Assembly (NCBI GenBank): GCA_900175165.2
Contig: FWWN02000451.1
Location: 124,001 to 188,000 of the forward strand
DNA: 64,000 bases
Source of the DNA: Rhizomucor pusillus
Taxonomy: Eukaryota; Mucoromycota; Mucoromycetes; Mucorales; Lichtheimiaceae
Direction of reading: 5' to 3'
Part shown: positions 48,359 through 60,477 of the stretch, piece by piece
Layout: the number at the start of each line of letters is the position of its first letter
Numbering within the stretch: the first letter of the stretch is position 1
The notes under the pieces: generated by a model
Database searches by the model: none
Seen by the model: only the letters and a program-made list of their open reading frames with translations
What the model was told of the DNA's origin: nothing
Position numbers and translations under genes: made by a program

Positions 48359-48875
48359 GGTTGACGATGGTAAAAACAAAGCCGTTCTTACACTCTCTGC
48401 AACTCATGGCTTTTACCACTTGATGTGAATAAAAATGCCCGAGACAGCTGTTTAAGATGTTACAAATCTTGGCGATCTTGACCTTGCCTTTATTTCCTCA
48501 AAGCTATAAACCGGATGGGAGCTTGAAAAATCGAGAACATAGCAGCAAGATAACCTTGGAGTCATGTTGTATGCTAATGACAAAGTGCTGCCAATATCAA
48601 CCGGCGATTGTCTGTGTATCAGAGGGGCGACGAAATGTGGACTCCAAAAAAGTAAAGCGTGGGCCCACATCAGCTTTGAAAAAGCATTTCTTGTGCAACC
48701 TCGCCGCGTCCCTGCTGGTATGGAGTTTACGCGCTTGTTTCTTCGCATGGGCGCAGATGTCTTCGAGAATGCAAGGTACAAGAGGAAGAATAAAGTGTAT
48801 TGCCACACAGAACTCAGAGACCAAAACGCGAGAACACTTTGAAAACTTCGAAGGACCGTGATCGACTTTACCTTG

Positions 48876-49617
48876 ATGCAACTGGAAATGAGATCGCAGC
48901 AGACGGCTGCAGCGTTTGAAAACTTTGGTGAGGGCTCGAGTCGACTCAGCCGGCCGTGGATTCTGGTGTTTTCTAGCGAGCCAAACGCTCTGAAAGAAGC
49001 TGTGAGAGATAAGCCATTGGAGACGAGAAGATGGATGCAAGATATACGAATATGGTAACACCATTTTATCTTCATGCAAGTGAACATAGAGTGCCTAACC
49101 TATCTTCTATTGATTGCCTACAGTCATATAGAGACGATCCACCAAGTCAAGGCGATATTGTCCAGTGTACACATCCAAGATATTTCAGGAACCAATCTTT
49201 TGGCATGGATGCAATTGCAACGGGGAGGCCAGCCACCATGCCTCATCGTAGTCATGGATATGCTGAGGCTCCTGTTGCCTTTCAAGTCGACAGATCCGAG
49301 ACAAATCCGGTACACCACAGTGAACTACCATACCTGTTCCAGATATAACGACTTTACTCACACACATTCTTTGCGTGTATAGTCACGACGATCTGGCACG
49401 CGCACTTGCATTGCTTATCGAAACTTGCGGGTATCTAAGCATTCATGCAAGGAAAAAGTACGACAATGCATTTGGAATTGAAACCGGATTTACTACAGAT
49501 CTACTTGTAACCGACGAGGGCTGTCTAGAATCCATGGATTTTGAAGACGAAAGAGACGAGTCGTGGATGAAAAAGGCGATTGATATCATTGATTTCTACG
49601 TTGATCGAGAAATGTAG
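48876..49617 (+). CDS. RecA-like fold protein, SWSAP1/RAD51-paralogue-like (5' end unresolved)
   Basis: Exons 48876-49052, 49130-49309 and 49382-49617 read in one phase. The protein has FTLMQLEMRSQQTAAAFENF (partly before the first ATG), then a beta strand PWILVFSSEP, KPLETRRWMQDIRICHIETI, then a Walker-B-like strand GGQPPCLIVVMDMLRLLL, and RHDDLARALALLIETCGYLS followed by IHARKKYDNAFGIETGF. The order (IR strand, helix, hydrophobic strand ending in D-M/L, long helix before a basic strand) resembles human SWSAP1 and other small RecA-like paralogues of recombination complexes. The expected P-loop should lie upstream in 48430-48860, where frames overlap and no clean exon join was found; one frame there reads RGPTSALKKHFLCNLAASLL, like a degenerate P-loop. 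The identity is a by-eye inference. Confidence 0.5.
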
Positions 49618-50745
49618 CTTCTGTACGCCAGAGGAGGAACATTGCGTTGTCGTCCCAAATCCATATTCCCCTGTTGTAATTTTACCCCGCTTGTAACGCC
49701 AAATGCTGCAAAGCTATACTCGGTGATGGGCAGCAGATGTTGCGCGGATAGCGTTTGCCTATCCCACGTCATTCTCTTTCTATCTCTAATGACTGCTCGG
49801 CAGTCAAGTTTTGCCGCGTGCCAAGAGTTTTATATCTACCAATCTATGTGATAAAGCCATTTTTAAAGGACACTGTGAAAAGGACCGCAGTGATATTTGG
49901 AAGAAGTACGAGTTGCTTCATATGAATCTTTGACAGAAGCATCCGCTCTGCTTCCAGGTGCTACTGCTGATGGTTAAATTTTGCACCAGAAATGACCCCG
50001 TATTCCAGTGCCAAAACAAAAAATATTCCTATCTAACCAGGCAAAGCCGTCTTTTACGCGATAAGAGCAAATTATAAAGACAATGGTGTCATCAGGACAT
50101 GCGACACTTCGTAGCCCCCGAATTAGGGGCGGACACGAGATAGGATGGAGATAGATCACGCCGTGGTGGAAGATAAAGAAACAAGGGAGGCAGACTAACC
50201 ACATGAAATTTCTTGCAACAAAAACACCAGGACACTGCGCCACATAATCACTTCTAAGAAGCTTGCACCGCCTCATGTCGAGAACGACTATACTTTGTTT
50301 GTTAAGCAGCGCCGCTGAGCTCGGCATTCATTAAAGTTTTTGTTTGGCCAAGAACAAATGTTCGCCACTGCGGCGAATTCATTTTGAGCAGTCACAAAAG
50401 ATGAGAAGGAGGCCTTATTCGGTTAGGATTCGGGTAAGGAAAATTTGCGGCGCAGAAGAAAGGTGTGCGCGTGTCTGGCGAACACGGCGGCGGAGCATCA
50501 GCCGAAGTAGAAGCGCGCTCTGACACCATCCACCACCCATTGCAATATAGGGTAGGCAACAGAGCAAGTGCCTAAATCGGTAGGATGGAAGGATCTTCTG
50601 TGTTACGCAAGCACTGCATCTTTCGCTTAATTCAACTCCGGCTATCGATGTGATTTTTAAGAAAAAGTTGCTTAACTTGGAGCATGTCATATCTTCCTCC
50701 TGCTGCTGCTTCTATCTCCAATTTCATAGACCACACAATTATATA
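49618..50745. other. intergenic with one unassigned 117-codon frame
   Basis: A minus-strand frame at 49974-50327 starts MPSSAALLNKQSIVVLDMRR and contains a strong GTTAGT donor after VARNFM. Splicing that keeps frame to VACPDDTIVFIICSYRV is possible. It resembles no family I know, and its status as a gene is open. Confidence 0.3.
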
Positions 50746-53700
50746 ATGAACGATCCATCAATTCTAAAATATCTGGAAAAGTAAAGCGACCGAAGCAACG
50801 CATTCCATGTCTAGCTGAAGTTAACAAGAGCAACTTGACATTGTTGCTACCATACAGATTCCAGAAAAGCCCAAAAAAGCGTCCAACTATTCTTCAGCAA
50901 ACATTGCTACCTTGGCTTAAACAACAGGGAACTTCAGAGGCACAGCATCGAAGCAAAACATCAAATAGGATGTCGTGGCTCCACAGCTTGCGTGATAAAA
51001 AGTCTTCGAGCAAGAGGAAATCATTACCCGCTGATACGGGCATTTGTCAATCTATACTGTTGCCATGGTAAAGATAGAAGCAATTGGGTTTGACTACCCT
51101 GCCATTGCGTAATATACGGCCATGTAACACACAGTTTTACCCATAAGGTGGCGAGTTCTCATTGAATGCGTACCGTATGTCCATCTCGCCGAGCAAGGAT
51201 TTTATTTTGATTGCATTGTCGCCATTATGTCTCGGTAAGGGATTGCTCCGCGTTTTCCAGCGATTTCTTGGCAAATACCGGCGATGTTAACCTTGTTTTT
51301 TTTTTTCTTATTAATGTTTAGTTACGAGTTTATTGCATATGGTAAGAGCGAGTGGCACAACTTGCGCGATGCAAAACTTGTCGAGATAAAAAAGAGAACC
51401 GTATACTGAATATTTTCGTTGATAATGCACACTATCACCTGCATGTAACCAGATTTGCGATCGCGGACTATTCCAGCAGAGGACACTCAATACACCGGGT
51501 TGCTGCGTGCAACGCTGGAGTATGCAATCGACATTACGAGTATTTCGAATCCACCTCCAGGAGCAGTGATATTCTGTGCGCACATATTAGGTAAGGTGTG
51601 CTAATTTCTCTTCAATAGCTGAGACTAAATGGAACGTTTTGGGAAACCCTGCCACCCAGCATTGTGCTTCTTTAAAGTTCCTGGCCTAGCGTCCTCTTTG
51701 TTGGCAAATCTCCCGGTAAAACCCAGCGCCATCAAGCGATTGCAACGTGAAATGATGGACAATGCAGCAAGGTAAATTGCTCGATTTGTATTGGCGCAGG
51801 CGAGATGCATTGTATCATTTGACCATCCACGATAAAATAGTCACGCAAAAAGAAGCAGCAGCAGCAGCAGTGATATGTACGCAAGTCTTCCAACGCATCT
51901 GCATCCCTTGATGAAAGCACCTACTACGCCGACGACGAAGAGAACCGGTGACACGTTCCATTTTACTCCACAATGGCTGGCGCGGTAAGAACAGGAAACA
52001 ACTGGGAGAAGAAAGAAAAATAGGAAACTCCGGATTAGACCGAAGATTGCTTATCGGCGCCCCATCCATATACATATTAGGTGGCAGACCAGCGATCGTG
52101 CCTTTTTTATACTGTTTTATCAGTACTATCACACATGTCTCATGTCGTACATTGCAGAAGCAATTCCAGAGCCGCAGCTTTTGAGTCTTCACGAACGAAA
52201 CGCCATCTTGGCTATCTCTCCAGGATACATGCATCTATCGGCATATATGGCTGCAAAGGTGATTACCCTGCTTCAGACACAATATACTGCATCTCCTCCT
52301 ACAGCTTCCAAGGAGGCAGTATCTACTATTTTGGCGTTATCTGCCCAGCAGCGGAAAACTTCCCTGTCCAACAAACCTCGTGCTCTGGAAGCAGCCACCC
52401 GACGATATGCATATTGCTTAACTTGGTGTTCCACGTCAGCGTCTCTTTTTAACGACATGTTGAATGTCTGGTTGCGCACCATTGTTACATCGATCCGATG
52501 GACAGATTCGGAAAGCGTATTCTGTAAGCCCAGTAAATGCATGCACGAGTTTGCATAAAAAACTTTACTAAACAATAATCTCCTCGTCTTCTCTTTGCAC
52601 GATAGGCCTACTTGACCTCATTGATAACGTGATCGCCGATCTCCAAAGGTAAAAGCGACTTGTCAATTTCCGTCCATCGTCTGAAAATAGTAGTAATCAT
52701 ATGCATTTGCGGTACAACAGAAAATCCGGAAACCTTCCTCCAGTAGATCTCCCGTTTTTAATCCATGCGCTGCAGCTGATACTGGAACGTGCAGACAGCG
52801 CAATTATCCACCTACGAACCTTTGCATTAATATATACCCATTTTGATTTCCTCACACAACGCGTCGATCTCTTGGACGTCTTATGCAACCGAGTCCTTTT
52901 GCAGCCTTACATCTTTGAAAGTTTCATTACTCACTGGCACAGCAGCGTCCGCGCTTACTATCTGCAGTGCCTGTTCTGGCGTGTAAGCCCCTTATGGAGT
53001 TCCGAGTTTGTGTGCTGGGATCCCAGCTTGCCAAATTCATGCGATGGTAAACGCTGCTTCCGAGATTCATGGTTGCAAGGTAACACTATTTTATTTTCTC
53101 CTGCCAAAAGTGTTAGATTCTTGGTGCACGGGCTCATACATCAGATAGGGTCTACTGCAAGTACATTTGATGGTATCACAGATCGTGCCAAGTATCGCCA
53201 ATGTACTCTGTAAGCAAGCAAAGACGTGCTCGATAATTTAGTTTAACACTGACCTTTTTGTCATTGCAGCGAGATCCACCGAACTCTCGAGGTGCTTTTA
53301 AAGCTTTTTCGACAACATCATGCGTACCTGAACCAGCAGCTGGAAAGCAGGAAGCTGGACAGTTCCAAGGAACGCCAAAAATTCCTCGCTCAACTCCAAT
53401 CTTCTTCTTGCTCTACAACCGCCCAGCAGCAACAACAACAGCAGACTCATTTCCGTTCCCAGCTACTCACCGTTACCAGCACTACTTCAACCTCCAACAA
53501 GAAATACCAGCGAGAAATCTACGTCTTCCCGTCTCCTTATCGGCTATCCTTCATCGGCGACGACACCAGCGACGATGCTGACTCTGGCTACATTAGCAGC
53601 GGAAACACAACCCCTCGACCGTCCTTGTTACCTGACAACAACTGGCAGTATCGTGCTACTGCGCACGTTTATGCCACCAAAGCCATTGAAGAAATTCAAT

Positions 53701-53789
53701 CCTTGACCCAGTTCGCCCGCGTCACCCCCAGCATTCCTTCTTCCTTATCCGTCGACTGGCCTTCCGCTTGGACCAATCCCTTGCTGTAA
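50746..53789 (+). CDS. DUF1765 family protein, eleven exons
   Basis: Large fungal protein of unknown biochemical function. Exons: 50746-50780, 50858-51068, 51148-51234, 51322-51341, 51453-51590, 51690-51771, 51841-51984, 52081-52523, 52606-52648, 52691-53209 and 53270-53789. The phases agree throughout. Recognisable blocks: MNDPSILKYLEKFQK, TLLPWLKQQG, WWRVLIECVPYVHLAEQGFY, YTGLLRATLEYAIDITSISN, AHILASSLLANLPVKPSAIK, then RAFFILFYQYYHTCLMSYIA and PGYMHLSAYMAAKVITLLQT. A DUF1765-type helical block follows with LPFLIHALQLILERADSAII and VDLLDVLCNRVLLQPYIF. The C-terminus is Q/S-rich and ends AWTNPLL. Fungal homologues contain long helical repeats. One 20-nt microexon (51322-51341) and a 43-nt exon are predicted. 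Function not assigned. Confidence 0.83.
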
Positions 53790-54206
53790 AAAAGAGAGAC
53801 AATACACATGTACACACCATCCTCCCTCTTCTCCTCTTGTATCAAGACAAAACTTCAGTGTAGTGCGCTTACATACATGCATATATACCATCATTATGTA
53901 TACCATTATAACATCTGCACAGATAACCTGGTTGCTATAAACAATACAGACAGCTCCTATCATTGAGGCAATTCTTTTCTTCTTTCAGTTGTCTTCCCCT
54001 TGGTTTGTGATGTAGATGATCTCAAGCTGCACGCGAATTTGTTGCTTGAGGGGTTTGAGTCAAGTATCTGTAACTCATGATATAGCCCCTCTTCTCTTTC
54101 TTTTTTCTTTTCTTTTTTTGAATGAATACATTTACAATATACAAAGGAGGGTGAAGTGCTCTGATAGGATGAATGGTAAAAATAGGTAGGGGATAAACAA
54201 TACAAA

Positions 54207-57200
54207 CTAGTAGCAGCGGCATGATAATTTGCCCATGTAGTAGAATACTGCCATAAGCAGAAACATGAACGCGAGCTGCGGTCCAGTAAAGGTTAATTCA
54301 TCGCTGATAACTAGCACGCTGCTGTTGCGTCGTAGAGGAGGGAGCGACTAAACAAGAGTATGTACACGTTAGCGAGCATTGATTATTATCAAACCATTTG
54401 CAGCCCTCACCTCTACCGGTTTCAAGTGCCCACCGGGCATCCCTTGCTGCTGCTGTTGCTGATTCTCACTGCCGGTCTTCGAAACAGGCGACCCTAGATG
54501 AACGAATGGATATAAGTGAGCTATCGCTTACAATGGCGTTAGGGAAAAAAGCCTTACAGTTATCCTCCTTGTCCGGTGACGACGAGGATTCCCAGCTTTG
54601 TTTCGTCGGGTTCTGGTCGTCCTCGTCGCCGGCCTGCATAAACTTTGTTGTTGCGTGTGGATGCGTCAAATCATCAAATCCGGGCGGTGAAAGTGGCGAG
54701 TCTTTAACGGTGGAAGGTGTGGATGCTCGAGTCTCCGGCGGTGCTGATAGCATCGATACATCGTTGCAAATATACTGCGGCTTTTCGCCAGACTCCAGGT
54801 TGGGACCGATGCGGATGCTAACAGTCTGGCCCTCTACAGCGTCTGATACAGTGTATATCCGGATGCCCATGCAGTCTGCTCTCAACTCAACGCGCACTTG
54901 CTCGGCCGGATGCGCCTCAACTGTAAAACCAGACGAATACATGCTGCGGTGCGTGCGTATATCAGTGCACCACAGGGAGGGATCGGCGTGCTGCCGCTGC
55001 TGATGATGTCTGGAGGAAGAAGACGGTGTGTGCTTTGCAATGTATACAACATGGTACACTTTATCTTTTGAATCAAACGTCTCTGTCGTTACTTTGCCAG
55101 CGACGCGTCGTATATACGGCGGGCATCCGTGCTGACGCAGATACCAATGGACACGGTCTACACACGCTGGCATCTCACTCGTCAGCAAGCGGACAATGGC
55201 TGGTGGCAATGGCGTCGTGCCCTGCATATCCAAATGTGAGACGAACGTAACCTTGACAGCGGTCAGCTTTCCTTGCTCGCTTTTGATGGGTGTGAGGACC
55301 CAGCCGTAGATCAACACGTTGCCTCGCACATGCGGTTTGCTTTCTGGTATCAGGCTGTCGTTCACGCTCGCCGTTGCTATGTGGATGCTGCCTGTGGCAG
55401 GATCGCTTTCCAAGGTCGTTAAAAGAGAAAAGTCGCGGCTGTGGATAGGAAACACACTCCGCATTTGAGTGTAGATCAAATACTCTTTTTGCGAGAAACG
55501 TTCAACGACATGCCCCGTCTCAAAGTAATCGTCCCCTATTGGTGACGATGATATCAATTCCTTGATGCCTATAACTTTCGTCCTTGTTCACCAGCAGACT
55601 TACATATCTTTCTGGCACCAAAGCACTGAATAACAGAACAAATCTGCTCAGGCGACCACGAGTTACCGATAACTGTATCTCCGCGAAGAATCGGTAACGA
55701 GTATCCTTGAATCGATTTGGAGTATAACTTTGCGGTGTTTCTCTCGCCTATCGGTTTCCACTCTTCAATGTCGCTCGTTGCTAAACGTTTCAGAGTTTCC
55801 AGACTCTGTTTCCGTACAGATCTATGTCTACTAGGCGGGTATAACTTGGTAGGTGTGGCACTAGCAGTAGTGACGGTGCTGGGCGCATGCAGTGACATGT
55901 CGCTGGCATTGTTCGGCTCTTGTACGTTGGATGGTGTGCTGCTATGTACTGAGGATTCGCCGTCGTCTGCGAATTTGATGCGTTTATTAACAGAGGAGGA
56001 TCTAGATGCTGTTGGAGACACGGGTTGAAGGGATGATTTTCGCGGCGGTGGGTTGGTTAGGATGCCTGTGATTTGAGGTCTCGTGGACCTTGGATGCAGG
56101 TGACTACAAGTAATTTCCAGCTGTTAAGAAGAAAGGCATAGATAATATTCCATCTGCCTTCTTACCTTGATGGTGAGAGCGATGCGTTCGATGATGGAGA
56201 TGCGTTTCCTGTGAGTATGGATGGTCTGCGCCCAGCATTGCTGGCCGAAGCAGGGGATAAATTGCTGCTGGCGATACTGGGTGCTCTATCTCTTGCACCG
56301 CCGCGGTCTGCCTTTTGTTGCAAGTACGCTTGCACTTCGGCAATGACGAGCGGTCGACGCGCTAGTGATTTCTTTGTCAGCCCAGGTATCCAGCCTTTGA
56401 CGTATTCTTGCGTAATAAATGTAACTTTGGTGGATGGAGGGTTTGTATGCAATGGTTTCAAGATCCAGCCTTGAAGCTAAGCCAATATGTTAGGTAAACA
56501 AGACTAAGGCTATAGAGAAGAAACCGAGGTTACCTTTAAATGTCGTCTATTCTTTCCAGGTATTTCAGGTATCTTTGAACTTTCTATACTCGTACATGAA
56601 AATATGATAACGCCGTCAGTCGAGCACTCGATCTTTTCGACAAGTGACACATCGTAGGCTCTACAGATGCGTCAGATATTTCTTGTGTGACAGACAGCAA
56701 CATGACTAGATTATTTTGATAATTACCTAGACGAGGAGCTTGCTCTGTAAGACTCGTATGTCACCGACGTTGTTTCGTTCAAGTTTTCAATCAATCGCCC
56801 TTCTTCAAAACTATTGAGAAGTGTGTCAATGGGACATTTGCGTGGCGCCGACGTGGAGGAGTACTCACTGAGGATCCCATAGTTTTCTCATACCGATGAC
56901 ATAAAATACAGATTGCGGCGAGAATCCATGGATAACAGCCTCACCCTTGAAGATGGGCGCTTTCGAGTCAACTTTGGAGCTCTGTTTTGGCGGCTGCAGC
57001 ATGTAGACCATGACACCACTCTTGTGTTTGAGCGTCTTTTTCCAGTTCTCGTCGCGCACGAGTTCTTTGATAGACGACAGCGCCTGGTCTGCCTGGAAGG
57101 CATAGTAGGACGAAGACGTAAACACTGCAGCAGTCAAACCGGCAGGTTGCCGTGGAGACTGCTCGAGCGGAAGCGCTTCCTCGTCGTCGCTGAACGGGTA

Positions 57201-57380
57201 AACAGGCCGTTGCTGCTGCTGGTGCTGTTGGTGCTGCTTTTGCCTTTTGGACAACTCGGCTTCCGAGTCCGCCTCGGTTGATATGCCGCTGTCCCGGTCC
57301 TGCTGTATCCAACGCGTAGGAGAGAGGGACGAGCCAGAAGATCGAGGTAACGAGATCGTCCCCGAATCGACTTGCCGCAT
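54207..57380 (-). CDS. double START-domain protein with C-terminal membrane anchor
   Basis: START domains carry lipids in a hydrophobic pocket. ATG 57380 opens MRQVDSGTISLPRSSGSS, then a disordered Q-rich segment. START 1 spans FQADQALSSIKELVRDENWK, APIFKGEAVIHGFSPQSVFY, RKLWDPQ and, after introns, LQGWILKPLHTNPPSTKVTF and PLVIAEVQAYLQQK. A Ser-rich linker follows. START 2 spans LETLKRLATSDIEEWKPIGE, LRGDTVIGNSWSPEQICSVI, HSRDFSLLTTLESDPATGSI, NVLIYGWVLTPIKSEQGKLT and TSEMPACVDRVHWYLRQHG. A third, beta-rich unit (VYHVVYIAKHTP, FTVEAHPAEQVRVELRADC) precedes the last exon, which ends LAFMFLLMAVFYYMGKLSCR, a probable tail anchor. Hence a lipid-transfer protein fixed to a membrane, perhaps at contact sites (inference). 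Internal intron borders are approximate; an upstream in-frame start at 57566 is less likely. Confidence 0.8.
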
Positions 57381-57926
57381 TGCAAAAGTTGCAGAAAAGC
57401 TGAAAGACGCCCTTCCTGGCTTGGGAGGTAAAGTTTCAGCAACAAAGATTGTGTAACTCGGACCTGATCGGGTCTTCCGAATAAAGTAATGCACATGTTG
57501 ATTGCAGGCCTTTTTCGATATGAATTGCAGACATCCCAAGAGATTTCCTTGAAAAAGCAATGCCATTCATACATTAGCTTGGCAATTCTAAAGTTTATGA
57601 AAATCCATGAATTTGCTTTGCTAATACTATATTTACGCAGCATAGGTCATAGATCACATTCCTATCTTTTTCTTTTCGTCTTCGCTTTTGTCCTTCTTTA
57701 GATGACAGAGTTTTTATTTTGAAGGTAGACTGTCGGTGTCTCCATCAATGTCAAACACATACTATCATCTGGAAAATTATTGGTCTCTGTGTCAGAGAAC
57801 TACTGCCATGCACTTATCATTGTTCCATAAAAGATATACGTTGCTCATGTGATTTACAGATTGGTATACTGCAGATGCAGAATTCAATTCAAAATGAATA
57901 ATGTTATGTACAGTAAATGACGGCAG

Positions 57927-59357
57927 CTATGCTGGTATCGTAAACCAATGGATAGTAGGTTTTCCATTGACTGGTGCGCTTGCCATTATTCCCGGCGACC
58001 TTCGATGTGAATATTCAGCGAAACATGTTGAAGGTTGCGGCGGTGGTTGTGACATTATTTTGCAAAAACGTACAGGACCATCAAACTGACTGGACTCCCA
58101 CAATGGTCTATCATAATCCATGGTGCGATCGTAATCGAGTGACCACAGCCTCAAGCGATTGTCGGCTCCAGAGACGGCTATCGTGTTCGTTTCCACATCC
58201 GCATCAAACGCAACTGTTGGAGCTCCCTCGTGTCCTAGCAAAGTCCTCACTGGTTTCTTCCTTATGTATCGGACATCCCAAATAGCAATTTTTCCTTGCA
58301 CGTCGACGATAAGCACCTGGTTCTCGAATGTAGATTTCCCCAAAGGCGCCATATGAGCAATAGCTGATCGTGAATGGGGTATGTGCATGCTCTTGTTGGC
58401 TCGGCGTGCATCAAATATGAATAGTCTTCCATCGCGCAGTCCGGCACAGAGTATGTTCTGCGTTGCGGCTTTTACGCTCGTAACACCAGTTGGCGTTTTG
58501 GAGAAATGCTGTCCATCAAAGCCAGAATCCATGTAATGAAATCCGGTCTGTGATCCCAGGCAAATCACATTGAGCTTTCTCTGGACATCCAAACAATTGA
58601 ATAGCACGTTTCTCCACGTGGCATTTACATCGATCGGCGGAGGCGGAGAGTTCGCCATACGGAGTTGTGTTAAATCTGCAAGGTATCCCCTTTTGTAACT
58701 GATATTTTCTTGCTCTAGTGGTCGTGAGTCTCTTAACATTTGCATTTCCTCGTGACTTGGCGGGCCTAGTGGAGGCACCGTCACCTGCCACAATCGACCT
58801 CCTGTGCGTCTGCCTGGCTCGTTGCTAACTCCTACGATTTTTCGTACACTGCAATTTCCGTGGCGCATCTCTCGGCTAAGATCGATGGCGACAATATCGC
58901 CCGGCACCGGCCGCCAGCAATGACTCGTCATCCATGCATGAAAATACGGCTCGCATTGGAATCCAATTCGCAATATCCCGAGCTTTTCAAACGTAAGCAC
59001 CGCTTCATCGCCTTGAATAGTGGTCGTTCCTGTCGTCGTAATATGCCGATACGCCGGTATAATTACTTGAGTGTCTGCTGTAAGCCGCCGCAGCAACGCT
59101 CGAGTCGCAGCTTGCTTGACAGTTGCTGATCGGACGTTTGTGTACAGCGAGTGTCGTTTAACTAGAAGCGCGCTGAGACTTGCATCGTCCACGCTGTGAG
59201 GCGTTCTGCACTTGATCTTTTCAAGTTTCTGCTGATTTGCTTTCTTCTCTGCTTCACGCTGCGCCGATCGAACTCGATCTCGAAATTCAGGTCCTCCACT
59301 GCCTATTCTAAAGTACCTGTTGCGTTCTGGATCATAGTAGAAGCCCGGGATCTCCAT
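57927..59357 (-). CDS. DCAF4/WDR21-like WD40-repeat protein
   Basis: Single-exon WD40 protein. The conserved start MEIPGFYYDPERNRYFRIGS is the DCAF4 (WDR21) signature, so ATG 59357 is chosen although an in-frame ATG lies at 59465. A charged helix (REAEKKANQQKLEKIKC) follows. WD-type repeats include LGILRIGFQCEPYFHAWMTS, LNVICLGSQTGFHYMDSGFD, SVKAATQNILCAGLRDGRLF with IFDARR, ENQVLIVDVQGKIAIWDVRY and NTIAVSGADNRLRLWSLDYD. Human DCAF4 is a substrate receptor of CUL4-DDB1 ubiquitin ligases; the RLRLWS and AIWDVRY repeats carry the WD/WDxR features expected for DDB1 docking. Substrate unknown. It is divergent from the syntaxin-8 gene with about 125 bp between ATGs. Confidence 0.85.
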   Translation of the reverse strand: MEIPGFYYDPERNRYFRIGSGGPEFRDRVRSAQREAEKKANQQKLEKIKCRTPHSVDDASLSALLVKRHSLYTNVRSATVKQAATRALLRRLTADTQVIIPAYRHITTTGTTTIQGDEAVLTFEKLGILRIGFQCEPYFHAWMTSHCWRPVPGDIVAIDLSREMRHGNCSVRKIVGVSNEPGRRTGGRLWQVTVPPLGPPSHEEMQMLRDSRPLEQENISYKRGYLADLTQLRMANSPPPPIDVNATWRNVLFNCLDVQRKLNVICLGSQTGFHYMDSGFDGQHFSKTPTGVTSVKAATQNILCAGLRDGRLFIFDARRANKSMHIPHSRSAIAHMAPLGKSTFENQVLIVDVQGKIAIWDVRYIRKKPVRTLLGHEGAPTVAFDADVETNTIAVSGADNRLRLWSLDYDRTMDYDRPLWESSQFDGPVRFCKIMSQPPPQPSTCFAEYSHRRSPGIMASAPVNGKPTIHWFTIPA

Positions 59358-59481
59358 AACATTGAGAGGTACGGACAAGGAGCAAGAAACAAGTCGGCAT
59401 GTTGTTGCCCGCCCTCCCGATTCATGCTCCGGCGTAGCATTTACAGGTTTCCTGTGTTCCTCCATACACACGTATATTATT

Positions 59482-60477
59482 ATGGATACCAAACTCGCAG
59501 CACGTCTAGAAGTATTAGCCGACAATACCCTATCAACAGTGTTTGAACGCAATCGGCTGAAAGATTTAAAGTGGGTCGACCTGAATAGATCAGTCACTGC
59601 GCTCGCAGACTCATTCGCTCGTCTTGGCATCCGACAGACTCAACTATGACAAGTATGAATCGACGATACAAAAGAATCTGACACAACTACGGGACGGCCT
59701 AAAAACGCTGGAGCAGCAACTTTCCGAAGAAGAGCAGTCGGGAGCTGCGTAAGTTTATACATATTGATAACCAAAAGTTTGTCACGAGAATGCTGAAAAC
59801 TTGCTTGTAGAGATACCAAAGCAGACGAGGATAAGCTGATCCGACTGCAGGTCAAGGTCGATAAACTTGAAGCTCTTGTTGGAGACAAGGATGATCAAGA
59901 AGCGAGGTGATAAATAGGATAATAGAACATAATTCTTCTATTTGCACTGATGCCATCTTTAGACAAGTACTACTTGGCAATAAGCATAGTAAATCAGTGA
60001 GATTTTCACCAACGCAGGAATACAATGTTGACCCTAGCGATCTGGAGAATGGACAAATACTGCAATTGCAACAACGTATTATAGAAGGTTTGAGCAACAA
60101 GAAGGATATTTGCATGGGTCAATGTAAATGGCTAGTAACTCACGTGTGTTTCTATCAGACCAAGACAATAACTTGGATCAACTATCGGATGCCATTCGTC
60201 GGCAACGAGAACTTGGATTGATGATTGGCGACGAACTGGATACGCACGCGCAACTTATTGATGAGACCGAGGCTATGGTTGATCGAACTGATGCACGGTT
60301 GCAAAAAGCAAGACGGAAGCTCAACTATGTCGGTCGAAAAGTCAAAGATAACAGTAAGTTTTTGTCCTCAAATGGGAACCATGCTTGTAAAGACCTAACG
60401 ATCTATCATAAGAATCCATTTGCATTATTATTGCTTTGATCTTCATTTTCTTCGTTCTTCTCGCTTTGTTCCGCTAA
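59482..60477 (+). CDS. SYN8: syntaxin-8-like Qc-SNARE
   Basis: Endosomal SNARE for fusion of late endosome/vacuole membranes. First exon 59482-59570 (MDTKLAARLEVLADNTLSTV, ending RNRLKDLK) is joined by a 67-nt intron (GTGGGT/CAG, 59571-59637) to LNYDKYESTIQKNLTQLRDG; reading through instead hits a stop at 59646. Middle exons give the N-terminal helices (DEDKLIRLQVKVDKLEALVG) and VRFSPTQEYNVDPSDLENGQ. The SNARE motif is QRIIEDQDNNLDQLSDAIRR, then QRELGLMIGDELDTHAQLID with the zero-layer Gln in HAQLID, then DRTDARLQKARRKLNYVGRK. The last exon encodes a tail anchor, CIIIALIFIFFVLLALFR. This follows human syntaxin 8 through the core. Confidence 0.92.

Noticed and set aside
48452..49087. 211-codon minus-strand frame
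   Set aside because: Overlaps the plus-strand RecA-like exons, rich in Ser/Cys without domain pattern; the plus strand has matching splice sites and a fold resemblance.
54398..55003. 201-codon plus-strand frame
   Set aside because: Antisense to the second START region and its C-terminal exon.
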